DNA from: Caballeronia fortuita
GTDB lineage: Bacteria > Pseudomonadota > Gammaproteobacteria > Burkholderiales > Burkholderiaceae
Length of the DNA stretch: 64,000 nucleotides
Reading direction: 5' to 3'
Assembly: GCF_001544835.2 (NCBI RefSeq)
Contig: NZ_FCNX02000014.1
Location: forward strand, 151,492-215,491
Position numbers and translations under genes: made by a program. The notes beneath the pieces are model-generated. The model did no database searches and was not told the DNA's origin. It worked only from the letters and a program-made list of their open reading frames with translations. Positions 52,770 through 61,692 of this stretch are shown piece after piece; position 1 is the first letter of the stretch, and each line of letters begins with the position of its first letter.

Positions 52770-53927
52770 ATGGAGATGAGACGGCTGGTCACCGCCATGG
52801 GGGCCTTATTGTATGGACTGCTTGCGTGTCAACTGCACGCGGTCGCGGCCGAAAAGCCGGAGGAACTGACGGTGGCGAAGGTGCCGCCGTATAGCCCGCA
52901 TCGTGTGTTCGTGACGGACGTATCGTTCGCGAGCATGACGGACGCGCGCGTTCACGTGTTCGATGGCGATACCAGACGGTTCCTCGGTGAAATCGATGCA
53001 GGCTTCGCGCCGGGCTTCACGATCTCGCCCGATCACAAGACGAGCTATGTCGCGACGACGTATTTCTCGCGTGGCAGCCACGGCGCGCGCACGGACGTGG
53101 TCGAGATCATCGATAACGCGACGCTCGAAGTGACCGGCGAAATCGAGATTCCGGCCAAGCACGGTCAAACCGTGCCGACGCCGTACAGCACGATTCTTTC
53201 GGAAGACGGCAGCCGTTTGTATGTGTCCAACATCACGCCGTCGACGTCGGTCACGGTCATCGATACGGCCGCGAAGAAAGTGCTCGGCGAGATCGATACC
53301 GATGGCTGCGTGCTCGCGTATCCGAGCGGCAACGACCGCTTCTCCGCACTGTGCGAGAGCGGCAAGGCGCTGACTGTCAGGCTCGATGCAGCGGGCAAGG
53401 AAGCGAGCCGAAAACTCTCCGATGCGTTCATCGACGTCGACAAGGATCCCGCGTTCATCAACGCGGTGCGCGACGGCAATCAGTATGTGTTCACCACGTT
53501 CCTCGGCAACGTCCGCACGGTGGATTTCTCCGGCGATGCACCGGTGTTCGGTACGTCGTGGTCCTTGCTGAGCGATCAGGAACGCAAGGCGGGCTGGCGT
53601 CCGGGCGGCTTGCAACAGACCGCGCTCAACACGACGAGTCATCGTCTTTACGTCGCGATGCACAAGGGCGCGGACGGTTCGCATAAGGAGCCGGGCACGG
53701 AGATCTGGGTCTACGACACGCAAACCAGAAAGCGCGTGTCGCGTTGGGATCTCGCGAAACAGAAGATCGATCCGCTGCTCGCGATTCAGGTCAGCACCGA
53801 CGAAAAGCCGCTGTTCTACGGCCTCACGCCGACATCCGATCTCGTCGTGCTGGATGCGACGACCGGCAAGCGTCAGCACGTCGAGAAGCAGCTCGGCACG
53901 ACGTCGACATTGCTCCTCAACCCCTGA
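52770..53927 (+). CDS. mauB: Amine dehydrogenase heavy (beta-propeller) subunit
   Basis: A 385-residue exported subunit of a quinoprotein amine dehydrogenase. After a signal peptide (~1-27), repeated beta-propeller blades follow, e.g. RVHVFDGDTRRFLGEIDAGFAPGFTISPDHKTSYVATTYFSRG and IWVYDTQTRKRVSRWDLAK. WSLLSDQERKAGWRPGGLQ closely resembles aromatic amine dehydrogenase. It forms the scaffold for the light chain that carries the cofactor. AAGGAGGAGCACG precedes the ATG. It heads the operon mauB-E-D-A, cytochromes, aldehyde dehydrogenase, porin. Confidence 0.93.
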   Translation: MEMRRLVTAMGALLYGLLACQLHAVAAEKPEELTVAKVPPYSPHRVFVTDVSFASMTDARVHVFDGDTRRFLGEIDAGFAPGFTISPDHKTSYVATTYFSRGSHGARTDVVEIIDNATLEVTGEIEIPAKHGQTVPTPYSTILSEDGSRLYVSNITPSTSVTVIDTAAKKVLGEIDTDGCVLAYPSGNDRFSALCESGKALTVRLDAAGKEASRKLSDAFIDVDKDPAFINAVRDGNQYVFTTFLGNVRTVDFSGDAPVFGTSWSLLSDQERKAGWRPGGLQQTALNTTSHRLYVAMHKGADGSHKEPGTEIWVYDTQTRKRVSRWDLAKQKIDPLLAIQVSTDEKPLFYGLTPTSDLVVLDATTGKRQHVEKQLGTTSTLLLNP

Positions 53928-53936
53928 GGTGACGCG

Positions 53937-54482
53937 ATGATCGATCCCGTCATTCTCATGGTGTGCATCGCGTCCGCGACGATCATCGCGCTTGCGAGCA
54001 CGGCGCCGAAGTGGCGCGAGCCGTCGCGGTTTCGCGCATCGCTCGATGCGTTCGCGCTGCTGCCGGCATTCGCGGTGACGCCGTTTTCATTCGCGTTCCC
54101 CGCACTGGAAGCAGCAGGCGCGATCGGTTTGTTGTTCGCCGATACCCGCATGGTCAGCGCCATCGTGCTGACCGCGCTCTTCGCGCTCTTCGGTGCGGCG
54201 CTCGCGATCAACGTGTTGCGCGGTCACACCGATATCGATTGCGGCTGCACGGGTTTCATCGCAGCGAGCGCGTCCAGGTCGATCGGCTGGTGGCATGTCG
54301 CACGCGCCGCAATGCTTGCCGCGCTCGCCGCCGCCGCGCTCATTCCCGCAAGCGGTCGCGCGCTCGTATGGTTCGACTATTTGAGCGCGGGCGCCTGCAC
54401 GCTCTTCGCCGTCGCCGCGTGGTTCACGCTCGACGTGCTGCTGCTCAATCTTCCCAAGCTCGATTCTCTGAGGAATTCATGA
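53937..54482 (+). CDS. mauE: Methylamine utilisation protein MauE
   Basis: A 181-residue membrane protein with four or five hydrophobic segments and the paired cysteines DIDCGCTGF (~residues 101-104). MauE and MauD are needed for disulfide formation and stability of the light chain in methylamine dehydrogenase systems. It starts 9 bases after mauB and overlaps mauD by 4 bases (ATGA). Confidence 0.92.
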   Translation: MIDPVILMVCIASATIIALASTAPKWREPSRFRASLDAFALLPAFAVTPFSFAFPALEAAGAIGLLFADTRMVSAIVLTALFALFGAALAINVLRGHTDIDCGCTGFIAASASRSIGWWHVARAAMLAALAAAALIPASGRALVWFDYLSAGACTLFAVAAWFTLDVLLLNLPKLDSLRNS

Positions 54483-55123
54483 TGCAAACCGCCCTGATGA
54501 TTTCGGCCGCACTGTCGTGGGCCGCTTTGCTCGCGCTCGGCGCGATCTGTCTCGCACTCGTTCGCCAAGTCGGCATTCTCTACGAACGCATGATGCCCGC
54601 AGGCGCACTGATGATCGACAAAGGCCCGGCAGTCGGCGCCATTGCACCGGTGTTCGAGTTGGGCGATATCGCGGGCCGCGCGGTGAAGGTCGGCGGCCTG
54701 TCCAACTCGAAGCGCAATACGCTCGTCTTCTTCCTGTCGCCGACATGCCCGGTCTGCAAGAAGCTGCTGCCCTTGCTCCCGTCGATTCAGGCGCGTGAAG
54801 GCGCGGTCGACATCGTGCTCGCAAGCGATGGCGAATTCGAAGAGCACGCGGCGTTCTATCGCAAATCCGGTCTTTCGCAGTATCCGTATGTGCTCTCGCA
54901 GGAACTGGGCCTTTCGTATCAGATCGGCAAGCTGCCTTATGCCGTACTGCTCGATGAAGAAGGCAAGGTCCGCGCGAAGGGTCTCGTGAATACGCGTGAA
55001 CATCTGGAAAGCCTGTTCGAAGCAAAGGAACGCGGTGTCGCGTCGCTGCAGGAATTCGTGCATGGCAAGCACGATGATCACGCGCATCACGATCACTCGG
55101 GCCAGGTCGGGCAGCACGCCTGA
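54479..55123 (+). CDS. mauD: Amine dehydrogenase accessory protein MauD
   Basis: A 214-residue membrane-anchored thioredoxin-like protein. One N-terminal membrane segment (~6-28), then the redox motif Cys90-Pro-Val-Cys93 in FFLSPTCPVCKKLLP and the cis-Pro region KLPYAVLLDEEGKVRAKG. It would form or isomerise disulfides in the cysteine-rich light chain. An unusual His/Asp-rich tail (HGKHDDHAHHDHSGQ) closes the protein and may bind metal. Overlaps mauE and precedes the light-chain gene by 39 bases. Confidence 0.92.
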   Translation: MMQTALMISAALSWAALLALGAICLALVRQVGILYERMMPAGALMIDKGPAVGAIAPVFELGDIAGRAVKVGGLSNSKRNTLVFFLSPTCPVCKKLLPLLPSIQAREGAVDIVLASDGEFEEHAAFYRKSGLSQYPYVLSQELGLSYQIGKLPYAVLLDEEGKVRAKGLVNTREHLESLFEAKERGVASLQEFVHGKHDDHAHHDHSGQVGQHA

Positions 55124-55162
55124 AGACGCCGATCAATCATTCATTCCTACAGGTGAGCGTTC

Positions 55163-55684
55163 ATGAAATGGCTGGATTCATTCTTCGAACATAAGGCGCG
55201 CGGCGTCGCGCAGCGCAGTTCGCGCCGCAGTGCGATGGCGAAGCTCGGCAAGGTGCTGGTTGGATCCGCGATGGTGCCGCTGCTGCCGGTAGATCGCACC
55301 GCGTATGCGACCGAGCCGAAGAAGCCGGGTGCATCGGCAAGCGACGATCCGACGAGTTGCGACTACTGGAAGTATTGCGCGATCGACGGCTGGCTTTGCA
55401 GTTGCTGCGGCGGCACGTCGAGCAGTTGCCCGCCGGGCACGACACCTTCGCCGATCACGTGGATCGGTACGTGCCGCAATCCGCACGATGGCTCCGACTA
55501 CATCGTGTCGTACAACGATTGCTGTGGCAAGACGAGTTGCGGACGCTGCTTCTGCAATCGCAACGAACGTGAGAAGCCGCTCTACAAGTTATCGCTCAAC
55601 AACGACATCAACTGGTGCATGGCGAACGGCAATTCGAATTACCACTGCTCGGTATCGGTTTTGTTGGGAGCGGCAACGCAATGA
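55163..55684 (+). CDS. mauA: Amine dehydrogenase light chain with tryptophan tryptophylquinone
   Basis: A 173-residue light chain. The N-terminal leader has a twin-arginine pair (SSRRSAMAKLGK). By alignment from memory with Paracoccus methylamine dehydrogenase, the cofactor tryptophans are Trp100 (PITWIGTC) and Trp151 (NDINWCM), 51 residues apart as in known enzymes. Active-site aspartates are Asp75 (AIDG) and Asp119 (YNDCCG). The mature part has 14 cysteines, two more (Cys82, Cys126) than the methylamine enzyme. With the heavy chain it oxidises a primary amine to aldehyde and ammonia in the periplasm. Context favours an aromatic amine. It overlaps the next gene by 4 bases. Confidence 0.95.
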   Translation: MKWLDSFFEHKARGVAQRSSRRSAMAKLGKVLVGSAMVPLLPVDRTAYATEPKKPGASASDDPTSCDYWKYCAIDGWLCSCCGGTSSSCPPGTTPSPITWIGTCRNPHDGSDYIVSYNDCCGKTSCGRCFCNRNEREKPLYKLSLNNDINWCMANGNSNYHCSVSVLLGAATQ

Positions 55685-56166
55685 AGACTGCAACTGTGTT
55701 GATGACGGCGCTCGTCGTCGGCGCGATGGTTTTCGCTACCGGCGCATCGGCGCAAACGGTGCATTATCCCGGCGGCAAATCGACCTTCGATGGAAAGTGC
55801 GCAGTGTGCCATCAGGCAGGCGGCAAGGGCATGGATGGACTCGCGCCGCCGCTCGTCGAGTATCCCGGTAAGTATGCGAGTTCGTCCGATGGCCGCGCAC
55901 AGCTCGGACATACCGTGATGTACGGCATGTTCGGTCCGATCAAGGTCAAGGAGAAGAGCTACAACTTCAAGATGCCGAGCTTCGCGTCGCTGTCCGATGA
56001 AGAGATCGCCGACGTGCTGAACTACGTCGTGTTCGATCTGAACGCGCAGCACGGATCGGCAAAGCCCTTCGATGCATCCGAGGTCAAGGCGTGGCGTGCG
56101 GGTCCGCTCGATCAGACCGCCGTGCATCAGCGGCGTGAAGCGGTCGTGAAGGGCCTCGGGCTATGA
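55681..56166 (+). CDS. Periplasmic monohaem cytochrome c
   Basis: A 161-residue class I cytochrome c. Signal peptide ~1-24 (ending GASA), haem motif Cys40-Ala-Val-Cys43-His44, and an axial methionine probably in YNFKMPSFASLSDEEIADVLNYV. It likely accepts electrons from the amine dehydrogenase, in place of the azurin/amicyanin used in other systems. It overlaps the light-chain stop (ATGA) and overlaps the next cytochrome gene by 4 bases. Confidence 0.92.
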   Translation: MKTATVLMTALVVGAMVFATGASAQTVHYPGGKSTFDGKCAVCHQAGGKGMDGLAPPLVEYPGKYASSSDGRAQLGHTVMYGMFGPIKVKEKSYNFKMPSFASLSDEEIADVLNYVVFDLNAQHGSAKPFDASEVKAWRAGPLDQTAVHQRREAVVKGLGL

Positions 56167-56615
56167 AGGCGCGCGCGGTCGTCGCTGCTGCGATGCTGGC
56201 CGCGTTGTCGGCGACAGCTGCATCGCAGACGTACGATGCCGCCCGCGCGCGGAAGGACTGGGTGCTCAATTGCATGGGATGCCACACCGCCGACGGCTCG
56301 GGCATTCCCGGCAAGGTGCCCGCATTGCGCAACTCGCTCGGCCATTTCGTATCGCTCGCCGAGGGGCGGCAGTTCGTGATGCGCGTGCCGGGCGCGGCCA
56401 ATTCCGCATTGAACGATGCCGAACTCGCCAACGTCCTGAACTGGCTGCTCGCGACGATGAACGAAGAGTCTCGGCCCGCATCGTTCAAGCCCTACACGGC
56501 GGACGAAGTCGCGGCGCATCGCCGGCCCGCGCTCACCGATGTCGCCCGTGCCCGGATGAAGCTCGTGAAGGAATTACAGGAGAACGGCGTCGACGCCGTC
56601 CCTGAACATTACTAG
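56163..56615 (+). CDS. Second periplasmic cytochrome c
   Basis: A 150-residue cytochrome c with signal peptide ~1-20, haem motif Cys37-Met-Gly-Cys40-His41, then HTADGSGIPGKVPALRNSLGHF and a likely axial methionine in VMRVPGAANS. It overlaps the preceding cytochrome gene by 4 bases. It may relay electrons from the first cytochrome or serve as an alternative acceptor. It is followed 11 bases later by the aldehyde dehydrogenase gene. Confidence 0.9.
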   Translation: MKARAVVAAAMLAALSATAASQTYDAARARKDWVLNCMGCHTADGSGIPGKVPALRNSLGHFVSLAEGRQFVMRVPGAANSALNDAELANVLNWLLATMNEESRPASFKPYTADEVAAHRRPALTDVARARMKLVKELQENGVDAVPEHY

Positions 56616-56626
56616 GAGACACCAGG

Positions 56627-58132
56627 ATGAACGATAGCCAGCATCTCGCGATGCTCGATTCGACGCGCGCTTTTATCGCGTCGGCAAAGCACATGTTGAT
56701 CGACGGCGCATGGGTGCAAAGCGCAAGCGGCGCGATGCTCGACGTGATCGATCCCGCTAGCGGCGCATTGCTGGCACGCGTGCCGAGCGCCGATGAAACC
56801 GATGTCGATCGTGCGGTGCAAGCCGCGCGCCGCGCATTCGACGACTCCGCGTGGTCGCGCATGAAGCCGACCGATCGCGAGCGCCTCTTGTTGCGCGTCG
56901 CCGATCTCATCGAAGCGAACGCGCGTGAGCTTGCTGAAATCGAATCGCTCGATAACGGCAAGCCGGTGACGGTCGCGCAAGGTCTCGATGTGTCGATGGC
57001 GGCGCAATGCTTCCGCTATATGGCCGGCTGGGCGACGAAGATCGAAGGCAGCACGCTCGACGCATCGATTCCTTATAGTCCGTCCAACGAGTTTTTCGGC
57101 TACACGCGCAAGGAGGCCGTGGGCGTCGTCGGTGCGATCATTCCGTGGAACTTCCCCTTGCTGATGGCATCGTGGAAACTTGCGCCCGCGCTCGCGACGG
57201 GCTGCACCGTCGTGCTCAAGCCCGCCGAAGACACGCCGCTCTCCGCGCTGCGTCTCGCGATGCTGATGGAGGAGGCGGGCATCGAGAAGGGCGTAGTCAA
57301 CGTCGTGACCGGTCTCGGCCGCACGGCGGGCGCTGCGCTCGCGCGTCATCCGGGTATCGACAAGATCGCGTTCACGGGTTCGACGCCGACCGGAAAAGCT
57401 ATCGGTCATGCGGCGCTCGACAACATGACGCGCATGTCGCTCGAACTCGGCGGCAAGTCGCCGGTGATCGTGCTGCCGGATGTAGATATCGACAAAGCCG
57501 CGCAAGGCGTCGCCAACGCGATCTTCTTCAACTCGGGGCAAGTGTGCACGGCGGGTTCGCGCGTCTATGTACACGAGAAAGTATTTGACCGCGTGATGGA
57601 ACGTGTCGCGGCCATTGCCGATTCATTACCGATGGGTCCGGGGCTCGATGCATCGACGCAGATCGGCCCGCTTGTTTCAACTCGGCAGATGGATCGCGTG
57701 CTGGGTTATATCGAAGCGGGACGCGACGAAGGCGCACGTGCAATCGCGGGCGGCGCGCGCAAGGAAGGCGCGGGCTTCTTCGTGAAGCCGACCGTGCTCG
57801 TCGATACGGATCATTCGATGAAAGTCGTGCGCGAAGAGATCTTCGGCCCGGTTCTTGTCGCGATGCCGTTCAACGATATCGACAACGTCGTCGCGAAGGC
57901 GAACGACACGCCGTATGGTCTCGGCGCGAGCATCTGGTCGAACGATCTGTCGGCGATTCACAAGCTCGTGCCGCGTATCAAGGCGGGCACGGTATGGGTC
58001 AACTGCCATTCGCTGCTCGATAACGCTATGCCGTTCGGCGGCTTCAAGCAATCGGGTTTCGGGCGTGAGCTCGGACGCGCGGTGATCGACATGTACACCG
58101 AAACCAAGTCGGTGCTGATCCATTACGCGTGA
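56627..58132 (+). CDS. Aldehyde dehydrogenase (phenylacetaldehyde/indole-acetaldehyde type)
   Basis: A 501-residue NAD(P)-dependent aldehyde dehydrogenase. GWATKIEGSTLDASIPYSPSNEFFGYTRKEAVGVVGAIIPWNFPLLMASWKLAPALATG is like phenylacetaldehyde dehydrogenases (FeaB/StyD). The general base is in LELGGKSPVIV and the nucleophile cysteine in FFNSGQVCTAGSR (~residue 309). It would oxidise the aldehyde made by the amine dehydrogenase: phenylacetaldehyde from phenylethylamine, or indole-3-acetaldehyde from tryptamine, giving indole-3-acetate. AGGAGACACC precedes the ATG. In operon with the amine dehydrogenase genes. Confidence 0.93.
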   Translation: MNDSQHLAMLDSTRAFIASAKHMLIDGAWVQSASGAMLDVIDPASGALLARVPSADETDVDRAVQAARRAFDDSAWSRMKPTDRERLLLRVADLIEANARELAEIESLDNGKPVTVAQGLDVSMAAQCFRYMAGWATKIEGSTLDASIPYSPSNEFFGYTRKEAVGVVGAIIPWNFPLLMASWKLAPALATGCTVVLKPAEDTPLSALRLAMLMEEAGIEKGVVNVVTGLGRTAGAALARHPGIDKIAFTGSTPTGKAIGHAALDNMTRMSLELGGKSPVIVLPDVDIDKAAQGVANAIFFNSGQVCTAGSRVYVHEKVFDRVMERVAAIADSLPMGPGLDASTQIGPLVSTRQMDRVLGYIEAGRDEGARAIAGGARKEGAGFFVKPTVLVDTDHSMKVVREEIFGPVLVAMPFNDIDNVVAKANDTPYGLGASIWSNDLSAIHKLVPRIKAGTVWVNCHSLLDNAMPFGGFKQSGFGRELGRAVIDMYTETKSVLIHYA

Positions 58133-58142
58133 GGACGCTCGC

Positions 58143-59357
58143 ATGACCACTAAAACAATTGCGCGCCAGCTCGTTTCGACGGCGGCGCTCGCCGTGTGCG
58201 CGAGCGCATCGGCGCAAAGCAACGTGACGTTGTACGGTACCGTCGATGCCGGGATAACCTATACAAGCAACCAGCAAGTCACGAACGCGGACGGAAGCGT
58301 CGGCTCGGGGCATAACTTCGCATTCTCGGGCGGCGATCTCGTACCTTCACGCTTCGGTCTGCTCGGCGTGGAGGAGCTCGGCGGCGGCCTGCAAGCGAAG
58401 TTCAACGTGGAGAACAGCTTCTATACGGGAACCGGTAGCTTCGTGCAGGGCGGGGCGCTCTTCAATCGTCAGGCGTGGGTCGGACTCGCGCACGAGCAGT
58501 TCGGCACGCTGTCGTTCGGTCGTCAATACGATTCGTATTCGGATTTCCTCGGGCCCTATGTGTCGAGCAATTCATGGGCGACGCTTTATGGCTCGCATAT
58601 TGGCGACGTGGATAACCTCAATGAAGCGTTCAACTTCAATAACGCGATCAAGTACACGAGCCCGGACTGGAATGGCTTCTCGGTCGGCGGCACGTATAGC
58701 TTGGGCGGTGTTGCGGGCGATTTCGGGCAACGGCGCGGCTATGCGTTCGCGGCGGCTTATACGCGATTGCCGATATCGATCAGCGCGGGCTATCTGAATC
58801 TGCACAATCCGCTCGATGCGGCATTGGGCGGTGCGAGCGGCTATATTGGCGATTTCGCGTGTTCCAATCCGTCCGCGCTCTATTGCCAGTTGCAGAACGC
58901 CGAAGCATTGAAGGCGTATGGCGCGGGCGCATCGTATGCAATCGGGCCGGCGACCATCGCGCTGACTTATACGCATAGCCGTCTCGAGCATAGCCAGTAC
59001 TTCGCCGACAGCGCCAATCCGCAAGGCCGTAACATCGCGTTCGATATCGGCGAAGTGAATCTGACTTATGCGGCCACGCCGTTTCTGCAACTCGGCCTCG
59101 CCTATATCTATAACAACGCGAAGCCGGACGGCGCATCGTCGACGCGCTTTCATCAGTTGAACGTGGGCGCGAATTACGCGTTGTCCAAACGCACCGCGCT
59201 CTATGGCGTCGCGATCGTGCAGAAGGCGGTGGGCGCGGGACTCGGTATCGATCCCGCGACGGGCGGCCCGGCGAATTACGCGCAGATTCCCAACGTGCCC
59301 AACTCGAACAGCGATTGTCAGTTATCGGTGACGCTCGGCGTTCGGCATAACTTTTAG
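58143..59357 (+). CDS. Outer-membrane porin at the end of the amine dehydrogenase operon
   Basis: A 404-residue porin: signal peptide ending ASASA, start QSNVTLYGTVDAGITY, PSRFGLLGVEELGGGLQAKFNVENSFYTG, FGRQYDSYSDFLG, and terminal LSVTLGVRHNF. It starts 10 bases after the aldehyde dehydrogenase stop and is followed by a strong terminator, so it is cotranscribed with the amine genes. It is a paralogue of the porin at 50227. Confidence 0.94.
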   Translation: MTTKTIARQLVSTAALAVCASASAQSNVTLYGTVDAGITYTSNQQVTNADGSVGSGHNFAFSGGDLVPSRFGLLGVEELGGGLQAKFNVENSFYTGTGSFVQGGALFNRQAWVGLAHEQFGTLSFGRQYDSYSDFLGPYVSSNSWATLYGSHIGDVDNLNEAFNFNNAIKYTSPDWNGFSVGGTYSLGGVAGDFGQRRGYAFAAAYTRLPISISAGYLNLHNPLDAALGGASGYIGDFACSNPSALYCQLQNAEALKAYGAGASYAIGPATIALTYTHSRLEHSQYFADSANPQGRNIAFDIGEVNLTYAATPFLQLGLAYIYNNAKPDGASSTRFHQLNVGANYALSKRTALYGVAIVQKAVGAGLGIDPATGGPANYAQIPNVPNSNSDCQLSVTLGVRHNF

Positions 59358-59378
59358 GCTTTCCGAGGCGTGCTTTGA

Positions 59379-59412
59379 CCCGGCCGAGATGTTTCTCCGC
59401 CGGGCTTTTTTT
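59379..59412 (+). terminator. Rho-independent terminator ending the amine dehydrogenase operon
   Basis: CCCGGC and GCCGGG form the stem with a 14-base loop, followed by C and seven T. It separates the porin from catB. Confidence 0.8.
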
Positions 59413-59534
59413 CGTTTGCGCACCGTATTCTTCAATCAATCTCATGGATGGATATCGGCATATATGATTGATTTGACCGATAACATCGCGTCGTTTAATT
59501 TCGTTGCAGATCAAACGAAACGGAGACGCAGGTC

Positions 59535-60662
59535 GTGTCATTTCCCTTCATCGGCATCGAAAAGATCGAGACGATGCTCGTCGATGTGCCGACGATTCGC
59601 CCGCACCGCCTGTCGGTCGCCACCATGAATTGCCAGACGCTCGTGATCGTGCGTGTGACGTGCACCGACGGCATCGTCGGATGCGGCGAAGGCACGACCA
59701 TCGGCGGACTCGCCTATGGCGAAGAAAGTCCCGAAAGCATCAAGACCAATATCGATACGTACTTCGCGCCTCTGCTCAAAGGCATGGATGCGAGCCGGCC
59801 TGGGGCAGCGATGGCCAAAGCTCGGGCGCTTTTCCAAGGCAATCGCTTCGCCAGATGCGCGCTCGAAACCGCGCTCTTCGATGCCCAGGCGCAACGCCTG
59901 AACGTGCCGCTTTCGGAGTTGTTCGGCGGACGCGTGACGGATCGCGTCGATGTTGCATGGACGCTCGCGAGCGGCGATACGGGGCGCGATATCGACGAAG
60001 CGGAGCAGATGCTCGACCGCCGCAGGCATCGCATATTCAAGCTGAAGATCGGCACGCGCGCGGTCGCTGACGATGTCAAGCATGTCGTCGCCATCAAGCA
60101 TGCGCTTGGTGATCGCGGCGATGTGCGCGTCGACGTGAATCAGGCATGGAGCACGAGCGATACGGTATGGGCCGCGAAGCGTTTCGCCGATGCGGGCGTG
60201 AGCCTGATCGAGCAGCCTGTCGCCGCGCACGATCACGCGGGCCTTGCGCGGCTCACGCAACTCGCACATGTGCCCATCATGGCCGATGAAGCGCTGCACG
60301 GTCCCGCCGATGCATTCGCGCTCGCGAGCACGCGCGCCGCCGATGCTTTCGCCGTGAAGATCGCGCAATCGGGCGGCCTCGCGGGCGCAGCGAGCGTTGC
60401 GTCGATTGCGCGGGCGGCGAACATCGGTCTCTATGGCGGCACCATGCTCGAAGGCGCAATCGGCACGATCGCATCGGCGCAGCTATTCAGCACCTTTGGC
60501 GAATTGCGCTGGGGCACGGAGTTGTTCGGGCCGCTGCTGCTTACCCAGGACATTCTCACGGAGCCTTTGCGCTACGAGAACTTCGCGCTTCATTTGCCGC
60601 AAGGGCCGGGACTCGGCATCACGCTCGACTGGGAGCGTATCGAACGCATGCGCCGCCACTGA
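59535..60662 (+). CDS. catB: Muconate cycloisomerase CatB
   Basis: A 375-residue enolase-superfamily enzyme converting cis,cis-muconate to muconolactone. The catalytic lysine motif is HRIFKLKIGTR. Metal ligands are in VRVDVNQAW, LIEQPV and MADEAL. The N-terminal capping domain begins FIGIEKIETMLVDVPTIRPHRLS. GTG 59535 follows GGAGACGCAGGTC. First gene of catB-catA-catC. No CatR regulator gene is adjacent, unlike the common arrangement. Confidence 0.96.
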   Translation: MSFPFIGIEKIETMLVDVPTIRPHRLSVATMNCQTLVIVRVTCTDGIVGCGEGTTIGGLAYGEESPESIKTNIDTYFAPLLKGMDASRPGAAMAKARALFQGNRFARCALETALFDAQAQRLNVPLSELFGGRVTDRVDVAWTLASGDTGRDIDEAEQMLDRRRHRIFKLKIGTRAVADDVKHVVAIKHALGDRGDVRVDVNQAWSTSDTVWAAKRFADAGVSLIEQPVAAHDHAGLARLTQLAHVPIMADEALHGPADAFALASTRAADAFAVKIAQSGGLAGAASVASIARAANIGLYGGTMLEGAIGTIASAQLFSTFGELRWGTELFGPLLLTQDILTEPLRYENFALHLPQGPGLGITLDWERIERMRRH

Positions 60663-60720
60663 CCGATTAGAACCGAACAACGCAGCACCCCACATATACC
60701 GATTCACGGAGACATCGACA

Positions 60721-61629
60721 ATGAACAGAGACACCATCGACGCGCTGCTTCAAAAGATCAACGACAGCGCCACGAGCGAAGGCAATGCGCGTACGAAGAC
60801 CATTGTGAATCGCATCGTGCGCGATCTCTTCTATACGATCGAAGACCTCGATGTGACGCCTGGCGAGTTCTGGGCCGCGCTCAACTATCTCGGCGAAACG
60901 GGGCAAAGCGGTGAGTTCGGCCTGATCGCGGCGGGCCTCGGTTTCGAGCATTTTCTCGATGCGCGTCTGGACGAGAAAGAAGCGAAGGCCGGTCTCGAAG
61001 GCGGCACGCCGCGCACGATCGAAGGTCCGCTCTATGTGTCGGGCGCGCCGGAATCCGTGGGCCATGCACGGCTCGACGATGGCACGAGCTTGGGCGATAC
61101 GCTCGTGATGCGCGGCCGCGTGCTGACGCAAGAGGGCAAGCCGCTCGCGAATGCACTGGTCGAAGTGTGGCACGCAAATCATCTGGGCAACTACTCGTAC
61201 TTCGACAAGTCGCAGTCCGCGTTCAATCTGCGCCGCTCGATCCGCACCGATAGCGAAGGCAACTATGCGTTCACGAGCGTCGTGCCCGTGGGTTATAGCG
61301 TGCCGCCTGGCGGCAAGACGCAGCAATTGCTCGACCAACTTGGACGGCACGGACATCGTCCCGCGCATATTCACTTCTTCGTGTCCGCACCGGGTTATCG
61401 CAAGCTGACGACGCAGATCAATATCGACGGCGATCCGTATCTGTGGGACGATTTCGCGTTCGCAACGCGCGACGGCCTTGTTCCCGAAGTGAAGAAAGCG
61501 GAAGGCGCGCAAGGCAAACCGTATGGCGTCGAAGGTCGCTTTGCACTGATCGATTTCGACTTCACGCTGTGCAGCGAACGCGATGACGTACCGCGCACGG
61601 AAGTCGAGCGTGTGCGCGTGGCGCTCTGA
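60721..61629 (+). CDS. catA: Catechol 1,2-dioxygenase CatA
   Basis: A 302-residue intradiol dioxygenase that opens catechol to cis,cis-muconate. Fe(III) ligands are Tyr160 (NYSYFD), Tyr192 (VGYSVPP), His216 and His218 (RPAHIHFF). The helical N-terminal dimerisation domain (residues 1-100) is complete. ACGGAGACATCGAC precedes the ATG. Catechol made by the Iac pathway upstream is the expected substrate. Confidence 0.97.
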   Translation: MNRDTIDALLQKINDSATSEGNARTKTIVNRIVRDLFYTIEDLDVTPGEFWAALNYLGETGQSGEFGLIAAGLGFEHFLDARLDEKEAKAGLEGGTPRTIEGPLYVSGAPESVGHARLDDGTSLGDTLVMRGRVLTQEGKPLANALVEVWHANHLGNYSYFDKSQSAFNLRRSIRTDSEGNYAFTSVVPVGYSVPPGGKTQQLLDQLGRHGHRPAHIHFFVSAPGYRKLTTQINIDGDPYLWDDFAFATRDGLVPEVKKAEGAQGKPYGVEGRFALIDFDFTLCSERDDVPRTEVERVRVAL

Positions 61630-61692
61630 ACGCAAGCGTATTGCCTGCCTCCGCCGGAGACGGCGGAGCGTCGCATCACTTCAGGAGCGACC

